Below, one piece after another: positions 19,782 through 27,642 of a stretch of DNA of 64,000 nucleotides. Below the pieces are notes generated by a model that was not told the origin of the DNA, made no database searches, and saw only the letters and a program-made list of their open reading frames with translations. How positions within the stretch are numbered: the first letter of the stretch is position 1; each line of letters begins with the position of its first letter. The stretch spans positions 62,001-126,000 of the forward strand of contig NZ_JBHMFD010000013.1 in NCBI RefSeq assembly GCF_042427575.1. The letters run 5' to 3'. The stretch comes from Bergeyella porcorum. Lineage in GTDB: Bacteria; Bacteroidota; Bacteroidia; Flavobacteriales; Weeksellaceae. Position numbers and translations under genes: made by a program.

Positions 19782-20495
19782 ATGAGCAAACTCAATGCGT
19801 GGTTAAGACCCAACCTCTTAACCGAAGACCAAAGTGATTTTGTGGCAACGCCCGTAGTGGTGGGTAGTGTAGGCGTTGCAGAGATAGTAGCCGCCCTCAT
19901 CAAAGAGGGTATGGAGATAAAGGCAGAGACCGCTATAGATATCATCTCCCGTTTCAATCGCAAGACTGCAGAGATGGTAGCCAGTGGGTATAGCATTAAT
20001 ACAGGTTTGGTCTTGATGCGGCCTGCCATCAAGGGGGTGTTTCATAGCAAATCTTGGGACGCAGAGAAGCACTCGGTGTACATCAATATCAATCAAGGAG
20101 CCTTGCTAAGGAAGGAGATTGCTCAGCTCAAAGTAGAAATCCTCGGTGAGCAATCTAGCCCAATGAGTTTGTTCAGCATTACAGATAAATCTACGGGTAA
20201 GAGCGATGGTACGCTTACGGTGGGCAAAAATGCAGAGATACGAGGGACTTACATCAAGATTTCAGGCGACCACGCAGAGAATGGCATCTACTTCACCAAT
20301 GTAGAAACCCAAGCCAAGGTAAAAGTAGAGGCAAGTGATATCGTGCTGAATGAGCCTTCGCGTTTGCTTATTTTGGTACCAGAGCTTTCGGCGGGCACCT
20401 ATGAGCTGAGCGTTACTACGCAGAGCAGTACCAATAATACTTTGCTAAAGGAGCCACGCACAGATATTTTAGGGATTAATATTGTGATTTCATAG
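19782..20495 (+). CDS. HU-like DNA-binding domain plus DUF4469 protein
   Basis: A 237-residue protein. The N-terminal 120 residues resemble the divergent HU/IHF-like DNA-binding domain seen in Bacteroidota (TPVVVGSVGVAEIVAALIKEG, then MEIKAETAIDIISRFNRKTAEM). Residues about 125-237 form an Ig-like DUF4469 domain (GTLTVGKNAEIRGTYIKISG, SRLLILVPELSAGTYELSVT). No signal peptide is present. The function of this family is not established. It follows the fibre-like gene by 89 bases on the same strand and is closed by two tandem hairpins. Confidence 0.75.
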   Translation: MSKLNAWLRPNLLTEDQSDFVATPVVVGSVGVAEIVAALIKEGMEIKAETAIDIISRFNRKTAEMVASGYSINTGLVLMRPAIKGVFHSKSWDAEKHSVYININQGALLRKEIAQLKVEILGEQSSPMSLFSITDKSTGKSDGTLTVGKNAEIRGTYIKISGDHAENGIYFTNVETQAKVKVEASDIVLNEPSRLLILVPELSAGTYELSVTTQSSTNNTLLKEPRTDILGINIVIS

Positions 20496-20511
20496 AGACT
20501 CAGTACTTACC

Positions 20512-20575
20512 TATACGGATATGCCGTATAGAGCAGTACAGACACTCCGTACAGCACTGTACGGAGTGTCTAACT
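20512..20575 (+). terminator. two tandem hairpins
   Basis: TATACGG/CCGTATA (20512-20530) is followed by a perfect 14-bp stem, GACACTCCGTACAG with a 2-base loop (20541-20570), and TAACTTTTT. The second is a strong terminator. Confidence 0.85.
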
Positions 20576-20799
20576 TTTTGGGGGCAGTTCATCCCCCGAA
20601 GGGGAAACTACCATCAACTGACAACTGTCAACCAATTTGAGTTGGTTTACAATTAACAATTAATAATTAACCATTAACAATCAGCCATCAACTGTCAACC
20701 AAACTCAAGTTTTGAGTGCTGAGTTTTGAGTTTTGAGTTCACCATCAACTGTCAACCAATTTTAAGTGCTGAGTGCTGAGTGCTGAGTTTTTTTTTGAA
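20576..20799 (-). repeat. composite intergenic repeat, reverse orientation
   Basis: Reverse copies of the CCCCCTTCGGGG, GTTGATGGTTGTC, TTAATTGTAAAC and GAGTGCTGAGTTTTG words. No gene seen. Confidence 0.75.
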
Positions 20800-20905
20800 A
20801 AAAGAGAAAAGAAGAAAGAGAAAAGACTTTTTTCTAACCTCTAACCTCTAACTTTCTAGCTTCTTAGCAAATAACCGACAACCATCAACTGTCAACCAAT
20901 TTGAG
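20800..20905 (-). repeat. inverted-repeat arm B' (right)
   Basis: Reverse complement of the 16915-17031 arm. Exact blocks are 20815-20846 (32 bases) and 20854-20876 (23 bases). The remainder of the gap to 20977 is more of the same repeat words. Confidence 0.85.
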
Positions 20906-20977
20906 TTAGTTTACAATTAATAATTTACAATCAACCATTAACCGACAACTATCAACTAACTTTCATATCTTTGCACT

Positions 20978-21421
20978 ATGATACGAATTACCAAAATCTT
21001 TACTTTTGAAACAGCTCACGTGTTATATAACTACGATGGCAAATGCAAGAATATGCACGGACATTCTTATAAATTGTTTGTAACCGTAAAGGGAACCCCC
21101 ATTAATGATGTGGAGCATCCCAAAAACGGAATGGTGGTGGATTTTGGCGACATCAAAAAGATTGTAAAAGAAGAAATTGTAGATGTGTGGGATCACGCGG
21201 TGCTCATCAATGCCGTGTCGCCACATAAGGCATTGGGAGAAGATTTGGAGCAAAAAGGGCATAAGGTCATCTATTGCAATTTTCAACCAACTTGCGAGAA
21301 TATGCTCTACGAGATTGCACGAAAAATCCAAAGCCAACTCACAGGCGGGGTACAATTGGCCTACCTTAAACTCCACGAAACCGAGAACTCCTATGGAGAA
21401 TGGTTTGCCGAGGAAAATTAA
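20978..21421 (+). CDS. queD: 6-carboxytetrahydropterin synthase, QueD-like
   Basis: A 147-residue protein of the 6-pyruvoyl-tetrahydropterin synthase fold, which makes 6-carboxy-tetrahydropterin for queuosine synthesis from dihydroneopterin triphosphate. The zinc ligands are visible as FETAHVLYNYDGKCKNMHGHSY (one His, then HGH). A catalytic cysteine is provided by GKCKNMHGH and a late glutamate by KLHETENSYGEW. Length is standard. A TATCTTTG box at 20966-20973 is so close to the ATG that transcripts could be nearly leaderless. The lpxH-like gene follows after 32 bases. Confidence 0.9.
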   Translation: MIRITKIFTFETAHVLYNYDGKCKNMHGHSYKLFVTVKGTPINDVEHPKNGMVVDFGDIKKIVKEEIVDVWDHAVLINAVSPHKALGEDLEQKGHKVIYCNFQPTCENMLYEIARKIQSQLTGGVQLAYLKLHETENSYGEWFAEEN

Positions 21422-21453
21422 AATACCCTCACATTATAAGATTATATTTAGCA

Positions 21454-22221
21454 ATGCTTAAAATTCAATTATCGCCAGATAAAAAAGTGTATTTCTGCTC
21501 AGACCAGCATTTTGGAGCACCCACACCCCAAGAAAGCAAAGCCAGAGAAGAGCGGTTTATCCGCTGGCTCAATGAAATAAAAACCGATGCCCAAGTCCTA
21601 TTTCTGATGGGTGATTTGTTTGATTTTTGGCACGAATGGCAGTATGTGGTTCCCAAAGGCTATGTGCGGCTCTTAGGAAAACTGGCAGAGCTGAAAGATG
21701 CTGGCGTTGAGATGTATTTCTTCGTAGGCAATCACGATTTGTGGATGAAAGATTACTTTCAAGAGGAGCTGGGGATACCTGTTTTCTTTGAAAAACAATA
21801 CTTTGAAATCAATGGGAAGCGGTTTCTATTGGCTCACGGTGATGGGCTAGGGCCAGGCGATAAAGGCTATAAGAGGATGAAAAAACTCTTTACCAATCCG
21901 CTAGCTCAGTGGGCGTTTCGCTGGTTGCACCCTGATATAGCAATGAAAATTGCAATGTACCTCTCTCAAAAAAATAAAATGATTTCTGGTGAAGAAGATA
22001 AAGCGTTTTTGGGAGAAGATAAGGAGTTTCTGATTCTTTATTCCAAAGAAAAACTAAAACATCAGCATATAGATTACTTTGTATTTGGGCATCGGCATTT
22101 GCCAATGGTGCTGAAACTGAACGAAACTTCCCAATACATCAACCTTGGTGATTGGATTTCTTATAACACTTTTGGCGTTTTTGAAAAAGAATTTGAACTA
22201 AAAACCTTTGAAGATAAATAG
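21454..22221 (+). CDS. lpxH: UDP-2,3-diacylglucosamine hydrolase-like phosphoesterase
   Basis: A 255-residue calcineurin-type metallophosphoesterase that would cleave UDP-2,3-diacylglucosamine to lipid X in lipid A synthesis. Metal-binding motifs are all present: SDQHFGAP, GDLFDFWHEW, GNHDLW, AHGDGLG and FGHRHLP. I chose ATG 21454 (MLKIQLSPDKKVYF) because the longer frame from 21400 overlaps queD and adds 18 unconserved residues. It lies in a run with queD and the LuxE-like gene. Confidence 0.87.
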   Translation: MLKIQLSPDKKVYFCSDQHFGAPTPQESKAREERFIRWLNEIKTDAQVLFLMGDLFDFWHEWQYVVPKGYVRLLGKLAELKDAGVEMYFFVGNHDLWMKDYFQEELGIPVFFEKQYFEINGKRFLLAHGDGLGPGDKGYKRMKKLFTNPLAQWAFRWLHPDIAMKIAMYLSQKNKMISGEEDKAFLGEDKEFLILYSKEKLKHQHIDYFVFGHRHLPMVLKLNETSQYINLGDWISYNTFGVFEKEFELKTFEDK

Positions 22222-22227
22222 CTTATC

Positions 22228-23235
22228 GTGATTAATATTTTCAATATAAAAAATGCAGTAGAATTTGAGCAGGCTTGCTTAGAAACCTTTCGCTATCAGT
22301 ATGATAATGTGGAGGTATATCGCAAGTTTGTAGATTTTCTCAATATCCATCCTTCGGAAGTAGCTGCGGTGGAGGGAATTCCGTTTCTGCCGATTGAAAT
22401 CTTTAAAAATCACAAGGTTTTAGATGGAAATTTCAACGCAGAACATTATTTTCAAAGCTCAGGAACTACCCAGATACAGACGCGTTCCAAGCATTATATA
22501 GCAGATTTCACCCTCTATGAAACTAGTATTGCTAAGAGTTTTGAGCAGTTCATCGGCAGGGTAGAAGATTTTGTTTTCCTAGGGCTTTTGCCCAATTATT
22601 CTGAAAACCCACACTCCTCACTCATCTATATGGTAGATTTCCTGATGAAGCAATCTGCCCATCAAGAAAACGGCTATTACCTCTATAATCACGCTGAACT
22701 ATTGGAAACTCTGCAGCGGCTGAAGGGTAAAAAAGTATTGCTCTTTGGGGTATCGTTTGCTCTTTTGGATTTTTTAGACTTCTTGGAAAACAAGAAATTG
22801 TTTTTATCTGAAAATCCCGATTTAACCCTGATAGAAACTGGTGGAATGAAAGGTAGAAAGGAAGAAATGACCAAAGATGAATTGCTGGAAATCTTGCAAA
22901 CAGGCTTTGGGACTCAGCGGATTTTTTCGGAATATTCTATGACGGAACTGCTCTCTCAGGCTTATTCTCTTGGGCAAAATATCTATGAAACACCACAATG
23001 GATGCGGGTGATGATAAGAAATACAGAAAACCCCTTTGCGTATGTAGAGCAGGGGAGAACGGGAGCCATCAATATTATTGATTTGGCAAATCGCCATTCT
23101 TGTGCGTTTATTGCGACGCAAGATTTAGGAAAGATTGATGCTATAAAAGGTAAAATCAGTTGGCAACCGAGTTTTCAGGTTTTAGGCAGAATAGACCATT
23201 CAGATATTAGAGGGTGTAGTTTGTTGGTTTCATAA
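22228..23235 (+). CDS. LuxE/PaaK-like acyl-protein synthetase or acyltransferase
   Basis: A 335-residue protein that starts with GTG, 6 bases after the lpxH-like gene. It resembles the LuxE acyl-protein synthetase branch of the adenylating superfamily: GIPFLPIEIFKNHKVL near the start, FQSSGTTQIQTRSKHY as the phosphate-binding loop, GGMKGRKEE and FSEYSMTELLSQAY as the later motif, and a short C-terminal region. These proteins activate fatty acids. In Flavobacteria the gene is common, but its substrate is unknown; no other lux-type genes are present. Confidence 0.75.
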   Translation: MINIFNIKNAVEFEQACLETFRYQYDNVEVYRKFVDFLNIHPSEVAAVEGIPFLPIEIFKNHKVLDGNFNAEHYFQSSGTTQIQTRSKHYIADFTLYETSIAKSFEQFIGRVEDFVFLGLLPNYSENPHSSLIYMVDFLMKQSAHQENGYYLYNHAELLETLQRLKGKKVLLFGVSFALLDFLDFLENKKLFLSENPDLTLIETGGMKGRKEEMTKDELLEILQTGFGTQRIFSEYSMTELLSQAYSLGQNIYETPQWMRVMIRNTENPFAYVEQGRTGAINIIDLANRHSCAFIATQDLGKIDAIKGKISWQPSFQVLGRIDHSDIRGCSLLVS

Positions 23236-23241
23236 TAAAAT

Positions 23242-23268
23242 AATATCCACAGAATTTCTGCGGATATT
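23242..23268. terminator. hairpin between converging genes
   Basis: AATATCC...GGATATT (23242-23248 and 23262-23268) with an inner CAGAA/TTCTG helix. No long T run. Confidence 0.6.
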
Positions 23269-23293
23269 GTTTATTGATGTTGTATTTTGGGGT

Positions 23294-24079
23294 TTACCAA
23301 CTTCCAGAGGCTCCTCCACCTCCGAAACTTCCGCCTCCCCCAAAGCCCCCAAAACCGCCACTGCCAGAGCTTCCGCTACCAAAACCTCCGCCCATAGGAA
23401 ATGGGAAAAATCCACCGGGGTAACTTCTTCGCCCTCTTCGCGAGATAATGACATCGTCATCATCGTTATTATTACGGGAGATAATCACCAATAGAATCAC
23501 GATAACGAGGAGAATGATGAATACTTGTAGAGGGGAAAATTCATCATTGCTTTGTTTTTTTACAGGTTTAAATTTCCCTTGCACGGTTTCTATTATCGCG
23601 GTGGTGCCTCGGTCGATACCTTCGTACCAGTGGCCTTGTTTAAAATGAGGTGTTACGATATAGTCTAAAATCTGTCCTGCAACCGAGGCGGTAAGGTGTT
23701 GCTCTACGGCTCTACCTTGCTGTATGGACATCGTTCTATCCTCGGTGGCAATGAGGAAAACTACGCCATTATTAATATCTTTTTGTCCAATTTTCCAAGT
23801 TTCTCCGAACTGCCACGCTACAAAATTGACATCTTCCCCTTTGGTAGAAGGGATGATGATGACTTCAATTTCTGTGGAGGTGGAGTCCGCAAAACGAATC
23901 AGTTTTTCGTTGAGTTGTTTTTTTTCTTGCTCGGTTAGTAGGCCTACTTCATCATATACAGGATAGAGTAGGGCGGGCTTCTTTGGTACAACATATTGTG
24001 CTGGAAGCCAGATTCCAAGCAAAAAGAATAATGAAAATAAAAAAGGTTTAAGAGAATGTAATCTCATCAGATAATTCAT
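23294..24079 (-). CDS. TPM-domain membrane protein with a Gly/Ser-rich tail
   Basis: A 261-residue protein with an N-terminal signal sequence (LKPFLFSLFFLLGIWLPAQ), a periplasmic TPM domain at about 40-170 (VYDEVGLLTEQEKKQLNEKL, STEIEVIIIPSTKG), one membrane helix at about 186-202 and a tail of GGFGSGS and FGGGGA repeats that ends SGSW. TPM proteins of this form occur with LemA and have been suggested to act in photosystem repair, envelope or phosphatase roles; here the function is unknown. It overlaps the next TPM gene by 32 bases. Confidence 0.85.
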   Translation of the reverse strand: MNYLMRLHSLKPFLFSLFFLLGIWLPAQYVVPKKPALLYPVYDEVGLLTEQEKKQLNEKLIRFADSTSTEIEVIIIPSTKGEDVNFVAWQFGETWKIGQKDINNGVVFLIATEDRTMSIQQGRAVEQHLTASVAGQILDYIVTPHFKQGHWYEGIDRGTTAIIETVQGKFKPVKKQSNDEFSPLQVFIILLVIVILLVIISRNNNDDDDVIISRRGRRSYPGGFFPFPMGGGFGSGSSGSGGFGGFGGGGSFGGGGASGSW

Positions 24080-24476
24080 TCACAGGGTTATCATTAGTAG
24101 GAAAAAATTGTTTTAATTCTTTCCCGGTTTTTAAGATAGCATCTTTCAGGGCGTTGAAATAGTTTCCTTTAGCAAATTCGGCAGTGAGTGTATCGTGCAG
24201 GTGGTCCCAAAACTCTTGATGCACTTTCTGGTGGATACCCTCATCTCCTATGATGGTGAGGTATTTTTTTTCAAAATTGATGTGAAATAATACGCCATTT
24301 CTTTCAGCGGTTTTATGCATACACAATGTTTTAAAAACCTCAAAGGCAACATTGGCATTATTGCACTCGGTGTTAGAATCAATATGAACTCTAATTTCCC
24401 CCGTAGTGAAACGCTCTGCCATCTGAATAGCTTCCACAAGGGAAGCTATTTCTGTATCTGTAAGGAATTTACCCAT
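24048..24476 (-). CDS. soluble TPM-domain protein
   Basis: A 142-residue TPM-domain protein without a signal peptide (FLTDTEIASLVEAIQMAERFTTGEIRVHIDS, then GVLFHINFEKKYLTIIGDEGIHQKV). It is the cytoplasmic partner type of the neighbouring exported TPM protein. Its 3' end overlaps the start of that gene, and it starts 9 bases after lemA, so the three form one operon. Confidence 0.85.
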   Translation of the reverse strand: MGKFLTDTEIASLVEAIQMAERFTTGEIRVHIDSNTECNNANVAFEVFKTLCMHKTAERNGVLFHINFEKKYLTIIGDEGIHQKVHQEFWDHLHDTLTAEFAKGNYFNALKDAILKTGKELKQFFPTNDNPVNELSDEITFS

Positions 24477-24485
24477 AGCATCTTT

Positions 24486-25094
24486 TTAGTTGGTAAACAC
24501 TTCAGGAGCTTTCTCTGCACCAGCCGCTGCTTTGAAGTAAGGTTTCTCTCTAAAGTTGGTAAAATTTGCCAAGATATTGTTTGGGAATCGTTTTACCTCA
24601 TTGTTATACGCTTGTACAGCACCGTTGTAATTAACGGTTTCCGCACGGATGCTATTTTCTATGGCAATATATTCTCTTTGGAAATTGATATACTGCTGGT
24701 CGGCTTTTAGGTTAGGATATTGCTCCACTACAGCCATTAGTCGACTCAATGCACCAGATAGTTCACCTTGTGCCGCTTGGAATCTTGCCATATCAGCCTC
24801 CGTCATATTGGTAGGGTCTACGGTGATGGAAGTTGCTTTAGAACGGGCTTCAATCACTTGGGTTAAAGTTTCTTTTTCAAACTGAGCGTAAGATTTCACG
24901 GTGCGTTCCAAATTAGGAATAAGATTGGCTCTTTTTTGATAAACGGTTTCCACATTAGACCATTTGCTATTGACATTTTGCTCTTGGGTAACGAAGGTAT
25001 TATAACCGTTTTTTCCCCAGAAGAATAATACTGCACCGATGATTAATAGAGCGATACCAATGGTACCCGCACTCATACATCCTTTGTTTTTCAT
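24486..25094 (-). CDS. lemA: LemA family protein
   Basis: A 202-residue LemA protein: a short N-terminal membrane segment (TIGIALLIIGAVLFFW) followed by a helical bundle with NVNSKWSNVETVYQKRANLIPNLERTVKSYA and a C-terminal NILANFTNFREKPYF. LemA proteins are membrane-anchored with the bundle outside the cytoplasm; the role is not firmly known. The upstream 250 bases are a partial copy of its own 5' part. Confidence 0.93.
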   Translation of the reverse strand: MKNKGCMSAGTIGIALLIIGAVLFFWGKNGYNTFVTQEQNVNSKWSNVETVYQKRANLIPNLERTVKSYAQFEKETLTQVIEARSKATSITVDPTNMTEADMARFQAAQGELSGALSRLMAVVEQYPNLKADQQYINFQREYIAIENSIRAETVNYNGAVQAYNNEVKRFPNNILANFTNFREKPYFKAAAGAEKAPEVFTN

Positions 25095-25108
25095 AATATA
25101 AAAGTATT

Positions 25109-25342
25109 TTAATTGTTTAATGATTCTCCTTCAAACTGAGTGTAAGATTTCGCGGTGCGTTCCAAATTAGGAATAAGATTGGCTCTTTTTTGATAAACGG
25201 TTTCCACATTAGACCATTTGCTATTGACATTTTGTTCTTGGGTAACGAAGGTATTATAACCGTTTTTTCCCCAGAAGAATAATACTGCACCGATGATTAA
25301 TAGAGCGATACCAATGGTGCCCGCACTCATACATCCTTTCAT
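25109..25342 (-). pseudogene. truncated duplicate of the lemA 5' end
   Basis: A 77-residue frame that matches the first 71 residues of LemA except for a 2-codon deletion (MKGCMSAG for MKNKGCMSAG) and a few substitutions, then ends in SLNN. The DNA copy includes the 30 bases upstream of the start codon. The repeated units are about 24877-25127 and 25131-25375. The only TATATTTG box (25377-25384, minus) lies upstream of this fragment, so intact lemA is probably transcribed through it. Confidence 0.85.
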
Positions 25343-25420
25343 AATATAAAAGTATTTTAATTGTTTAATGATTCCTCAAATATACAAATTATATGCTATT
25401 TTTGCGAAAAAGCAAAAAAA

Positions 25421-25915
25421 ATGATAACAATTGTAGTAGCAATGGGGCTCAATAATGAGATAGGGAATCAAAATCAGTTGCTTTGGCATCTGCCAAAAGA
25501 TTTGAAACATTTTAAGGAACTTACTTCTGGGCATCCAGTAGTAATGGGCAGAAAGACTTACGAAAGCATCGGAAAACCACTACCCAACCGAACCAATATT
25601 GTAGTTTCTAGAAAGGAAGATTGGTTTGAAGAGGGAATTCTTATTGTAGGAACTTTGAAGGAAGCCTTGAAATTTGCAAAGAAGATTGATGAGGATTTTT
25701 TCATCCTTGGAGGAGGAAATATCTATGAGCAAACCATCGGATTAGCAGATAGGTTGGAGGTTACCTTAGTAAATACCACAATGGGAGCCGATACATTTTT
25801 CCCTAAAATAGATGAAAATGAATGGATGAAAGTAGATGAAACTTTCCACGAAAAAGATGATAAGAATGCGTATGATATGTATTTTCAGACTTGGGAACGG
25901 AAGGTGAATCTGTAA
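25421..25915 (+). CDS. folA: dihydrofolate reductase
   Basis: A 164-residue DHFR that reduces dihydrofolate with NADPH. The N-terminus MITIVVAMGLNNEIGNQNQLLWHLPKDLKHFKE... has the conserved W-LP-D-substrate region, and VVMGRKTYESIGKPLPNRTNIVVSR and FILGGGNIYEQ follow. The start at 25421 is preferred over the longer TTG frame at 25361 because it begins exactly at the conserved strand. A TATTTTTG box at 25397-25404 supports a nearby transcription start. Confidence 0.95.
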   Translation: MITIVVAMGLNNEIGNQNQLLWHLPKDLKHFKELTSGHPVVMGRKTYESIGKPLPNRTNIVVSRKEDWFEEGILIVGTLKEALKFAKKIDEDFFILGGGNIYEQTIGLADRLEVTLVNTTMGADTFFPKIDENEWMKVDETFHEKDDKNAYDMYFQTWERKVNL

Positions 25916-25973
25916 GGCTTTCCCTTTCAAAATTGAAACACTTACTGTATCTTTGCAAATCAAAATTTTAAGT

Positions 25974-26543
25974 ATGAATAAAATCGTAAAGCTTGTTATC
26001 GCTGCTATAATGATTGGTCTGGGAATTTATATGATGTTTTTCACTCGGCAAGTAGGCTGGGGCGTTGTCGTTTTTTTACTTTCAGCATTCCCTATATTGC
26101 TATATTTTAAGAACGAATATATTCTTCTTGCTTTTTGGCAATTGAGAAAACAGAAAATGAATGAAGCTGCCCAATGGCTTTCTAAAATTACCAATTATCA
26201 ATCTCAGCTTCATCGCTCTCAGTATGGTTATTTTCATTATTTACAAGGGTTGACATTGGCTCAAGACCAGCCAGCAAAAATAGAACCTTTGATGAAAAAA
26301 GCATTGGAGTACGGGCTCAATATGAAGCACGATAGAGCTATGGCAAACCTAAACTTGGCGGCAGTGGCCATCTCTAAAGGAAGAAAACAAGAGGGGCAAA
26401 AGTTGCTAGAAGAGGCTAAAAGATTGGACACAGCAGGGATGATGACCGAGCAAATTAAAATGATGAAAGACCAGCTGAAAATGCCATCTATGCAAAAACA
26501 TATGCACAATCCTCATATGAGACAAAGAGGAAAGTATTTTTAG
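25974..26543 (+). CDS. membrane-anchored TPR-like protein, unknown function
   Basis: A 189-residue protein with two N-terminal membrane segments (about 5-21 and 27-44), then a helical, TPR-like soluble part (MNEAAQWLSKITNYQ, FHYLQGLTLAQDQP, ANLNLAAVAISKGRKQEGQKLLEEAKRLD) and a Met/His-rich end (KMPSMQKHMHNPHMRQRG). Start chosen at ATG 25974; the longer frame from 25953 starts at a non-ATG codon within the promoter region. A TATCTTTG box lies at 25948-25955. The terminator expected just after this gene seems to have been pushed 2.2 kb downstream by the beta-lactamase/IS segment. Confidence 0.75.
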   Translation: MNKIVKLVIAAIMIGLGIYMMFFTRQVGWGVVVFLLSAFPILLYFKNEYILLAFWQLRKQKMNEAAQWLSKITNYQSQLHRSQYGYFHYLQGLTLAQDQPAKIEPLMKKALEYGLNMKHDRAMANLNLAAVAISKGRKQEGQKLLEEAKRLDTAGMMTEQIKMMKDQLKMPSMQKHMHNPHMRQRGKYF

Positions 26544-26634
26544 ATGCTAAATTGCTAGACTTTTGCGCTTAAATTCGCCAAAATCTGTTTTTTTGTTCTA
26601 CAAACAAATTATCCGAATTTCCGCGCAATGTACG

Positions 26635-26651
26635 TTTCAGGCTGCCTGAAA
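26635..26651. promoter_or_regulatory. DNA-uptake-sequence-like palindrome before the beta-lactamase
   Basis: TTTCAGGCTGCCTGAAA contains AGGCTGCCTGAA, the sim-type uptake sequence of Neisseriaceae, and on the other strand AGGCAGCCTGAA, the king-type. Paired uptake sequences often double as terminators in that family. It is foreign to Bacteroidota. Confidence 0.6.
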
Positions 26652-26684
26652 AGAAATTTATTTAGTAAAATCAAAGGATAATTT

Positions 26685-27602
26685 ATGTTAAATAAGTTAA
26701 AAATCGGCACATTATTATTGCTGACATTAACGGCTTGTTCGCCCAATTCTGTTCATTCGGTAACGTCTAATCCGCAGCCTGCTAGTGCGCCTGTGCAACA
26801 ATCAGCCACACAAGCCACCTTTCAACAGACTTTGGCGAATTTGGAACAGCAGTATCAAGCCCGAATTGGCGTTTATGTATGGGATACAGAAACGGGACAT
26901 TCTTTGTCTTATCGTGCAGATGAACGCTTTGCTTATGCGTCCACTTTCAAGGCGTTGTTGGCTGGGGCGGTGTTGCAATCGCTGCCTGAAAAAGATTTAA
27001 ATCGTACCATTTCATATAGCCAAAAAGATTTGGTTAGTTATTCTCCCGAAACCCAAAAATACGTTGGCAAAGGCATGACGATTGCCCAATTATGTGAAGC
27101 AGCCGTGCGGTTTAGCGACAACAGCGCGACCAATTTGCTGCTCAAAGAATTGGGTGGCGTGGAACAATATCAACGTATTTTGCGACAATTAGGCGATAAC
27201 GTAACCCATACCAATCGGCTAGAACCCGATTTAAATCAAGCCAAACCCAACGATATTCGTGATACGAGTACACCCAAACAAATGGCGATGAATTTAAATG
27301 CGTATTTATTGGGCAACACATTAACCGAATCGCAAAAAACGATTTTGTGGAATTGGTTGGACAATAACGCAACAGGCAATCCATTGATTCGCGCTGCTAC
27401 GCCAACATCGTGGAAAGTGTACGATAAAAGCGGGGCGGGTAAATATGGTGTACGCAATGATATTGCGGTGGTTCGCATACCAAATCGCAAACCGATTGTG
27501 ATGGCAATCATGAGTACGCAATTTACCGAAGAAGCCAAATTCAACAATAAATTAGTAGAAGATGCAGCAAAGCAAGTATTTCATACTTTACAGCTCAACT
27601 AA
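26685..27602 (+). CDS. blaROB-1: ROB-type class A beta-lactamase
   Basis: A 305-residue secreted class A beta-lactamase that hydrolyses penicillins. The N-terminus has a lipoprotein-like signal (LLLLTLTACS). Catalytic motifs: ASTFK (Ser70), SDN (130), EPDLNQA (Glu166 region) and KSG (234, in YDKSGAGKYG). The full sequence matches ROB-1 of Pasteurellaceae as I remember it; the allele number needs a database comparison. Its codon use and base composition are richer in G and C than the neighbours, and an IS30-type element abuts its 3' end, so it is recently acquired. A hairpin (27599-27619) overlaps the stop codon. Confidence 0.95.
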   Translation: MLNKLKIGTLLLLTLTACSPNSVHSVTSNPQPASAPVQQSATQATFQQTLANLEQQYQARIGVYVWDTETGHSLSYRADERFAYASTFKALLAGAVLQSLPEKDLNRTISYSQKDLVSYSPETQKYVGKGMTIAQLCEAAVRFSDNSATNLLLKELGGVEQYQRILRQLGDNVTHTNRLEPDLNQAKPNDIRDTSTPKQMAMNLNAYLLGNTLTESQKTILWNWLDNNATGNPLIRAATPTSWKVYDKSGAGKYGVRNDIAVVRIPNRKPIVMAIMSTQFTEEAKFNNKLVEDAAKQVFHTLQLN

Positions 27603-27642
27603 CAAATTCATTTTGTTAGAAAAAGTGAAAATTTAGGGGCTG

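Noticed and set aside
21400..21453. Longer start for the lpxH-like gene
   Set aside because: It overlaps queD and adds residues without conservation; ATG 21454 fits the family.
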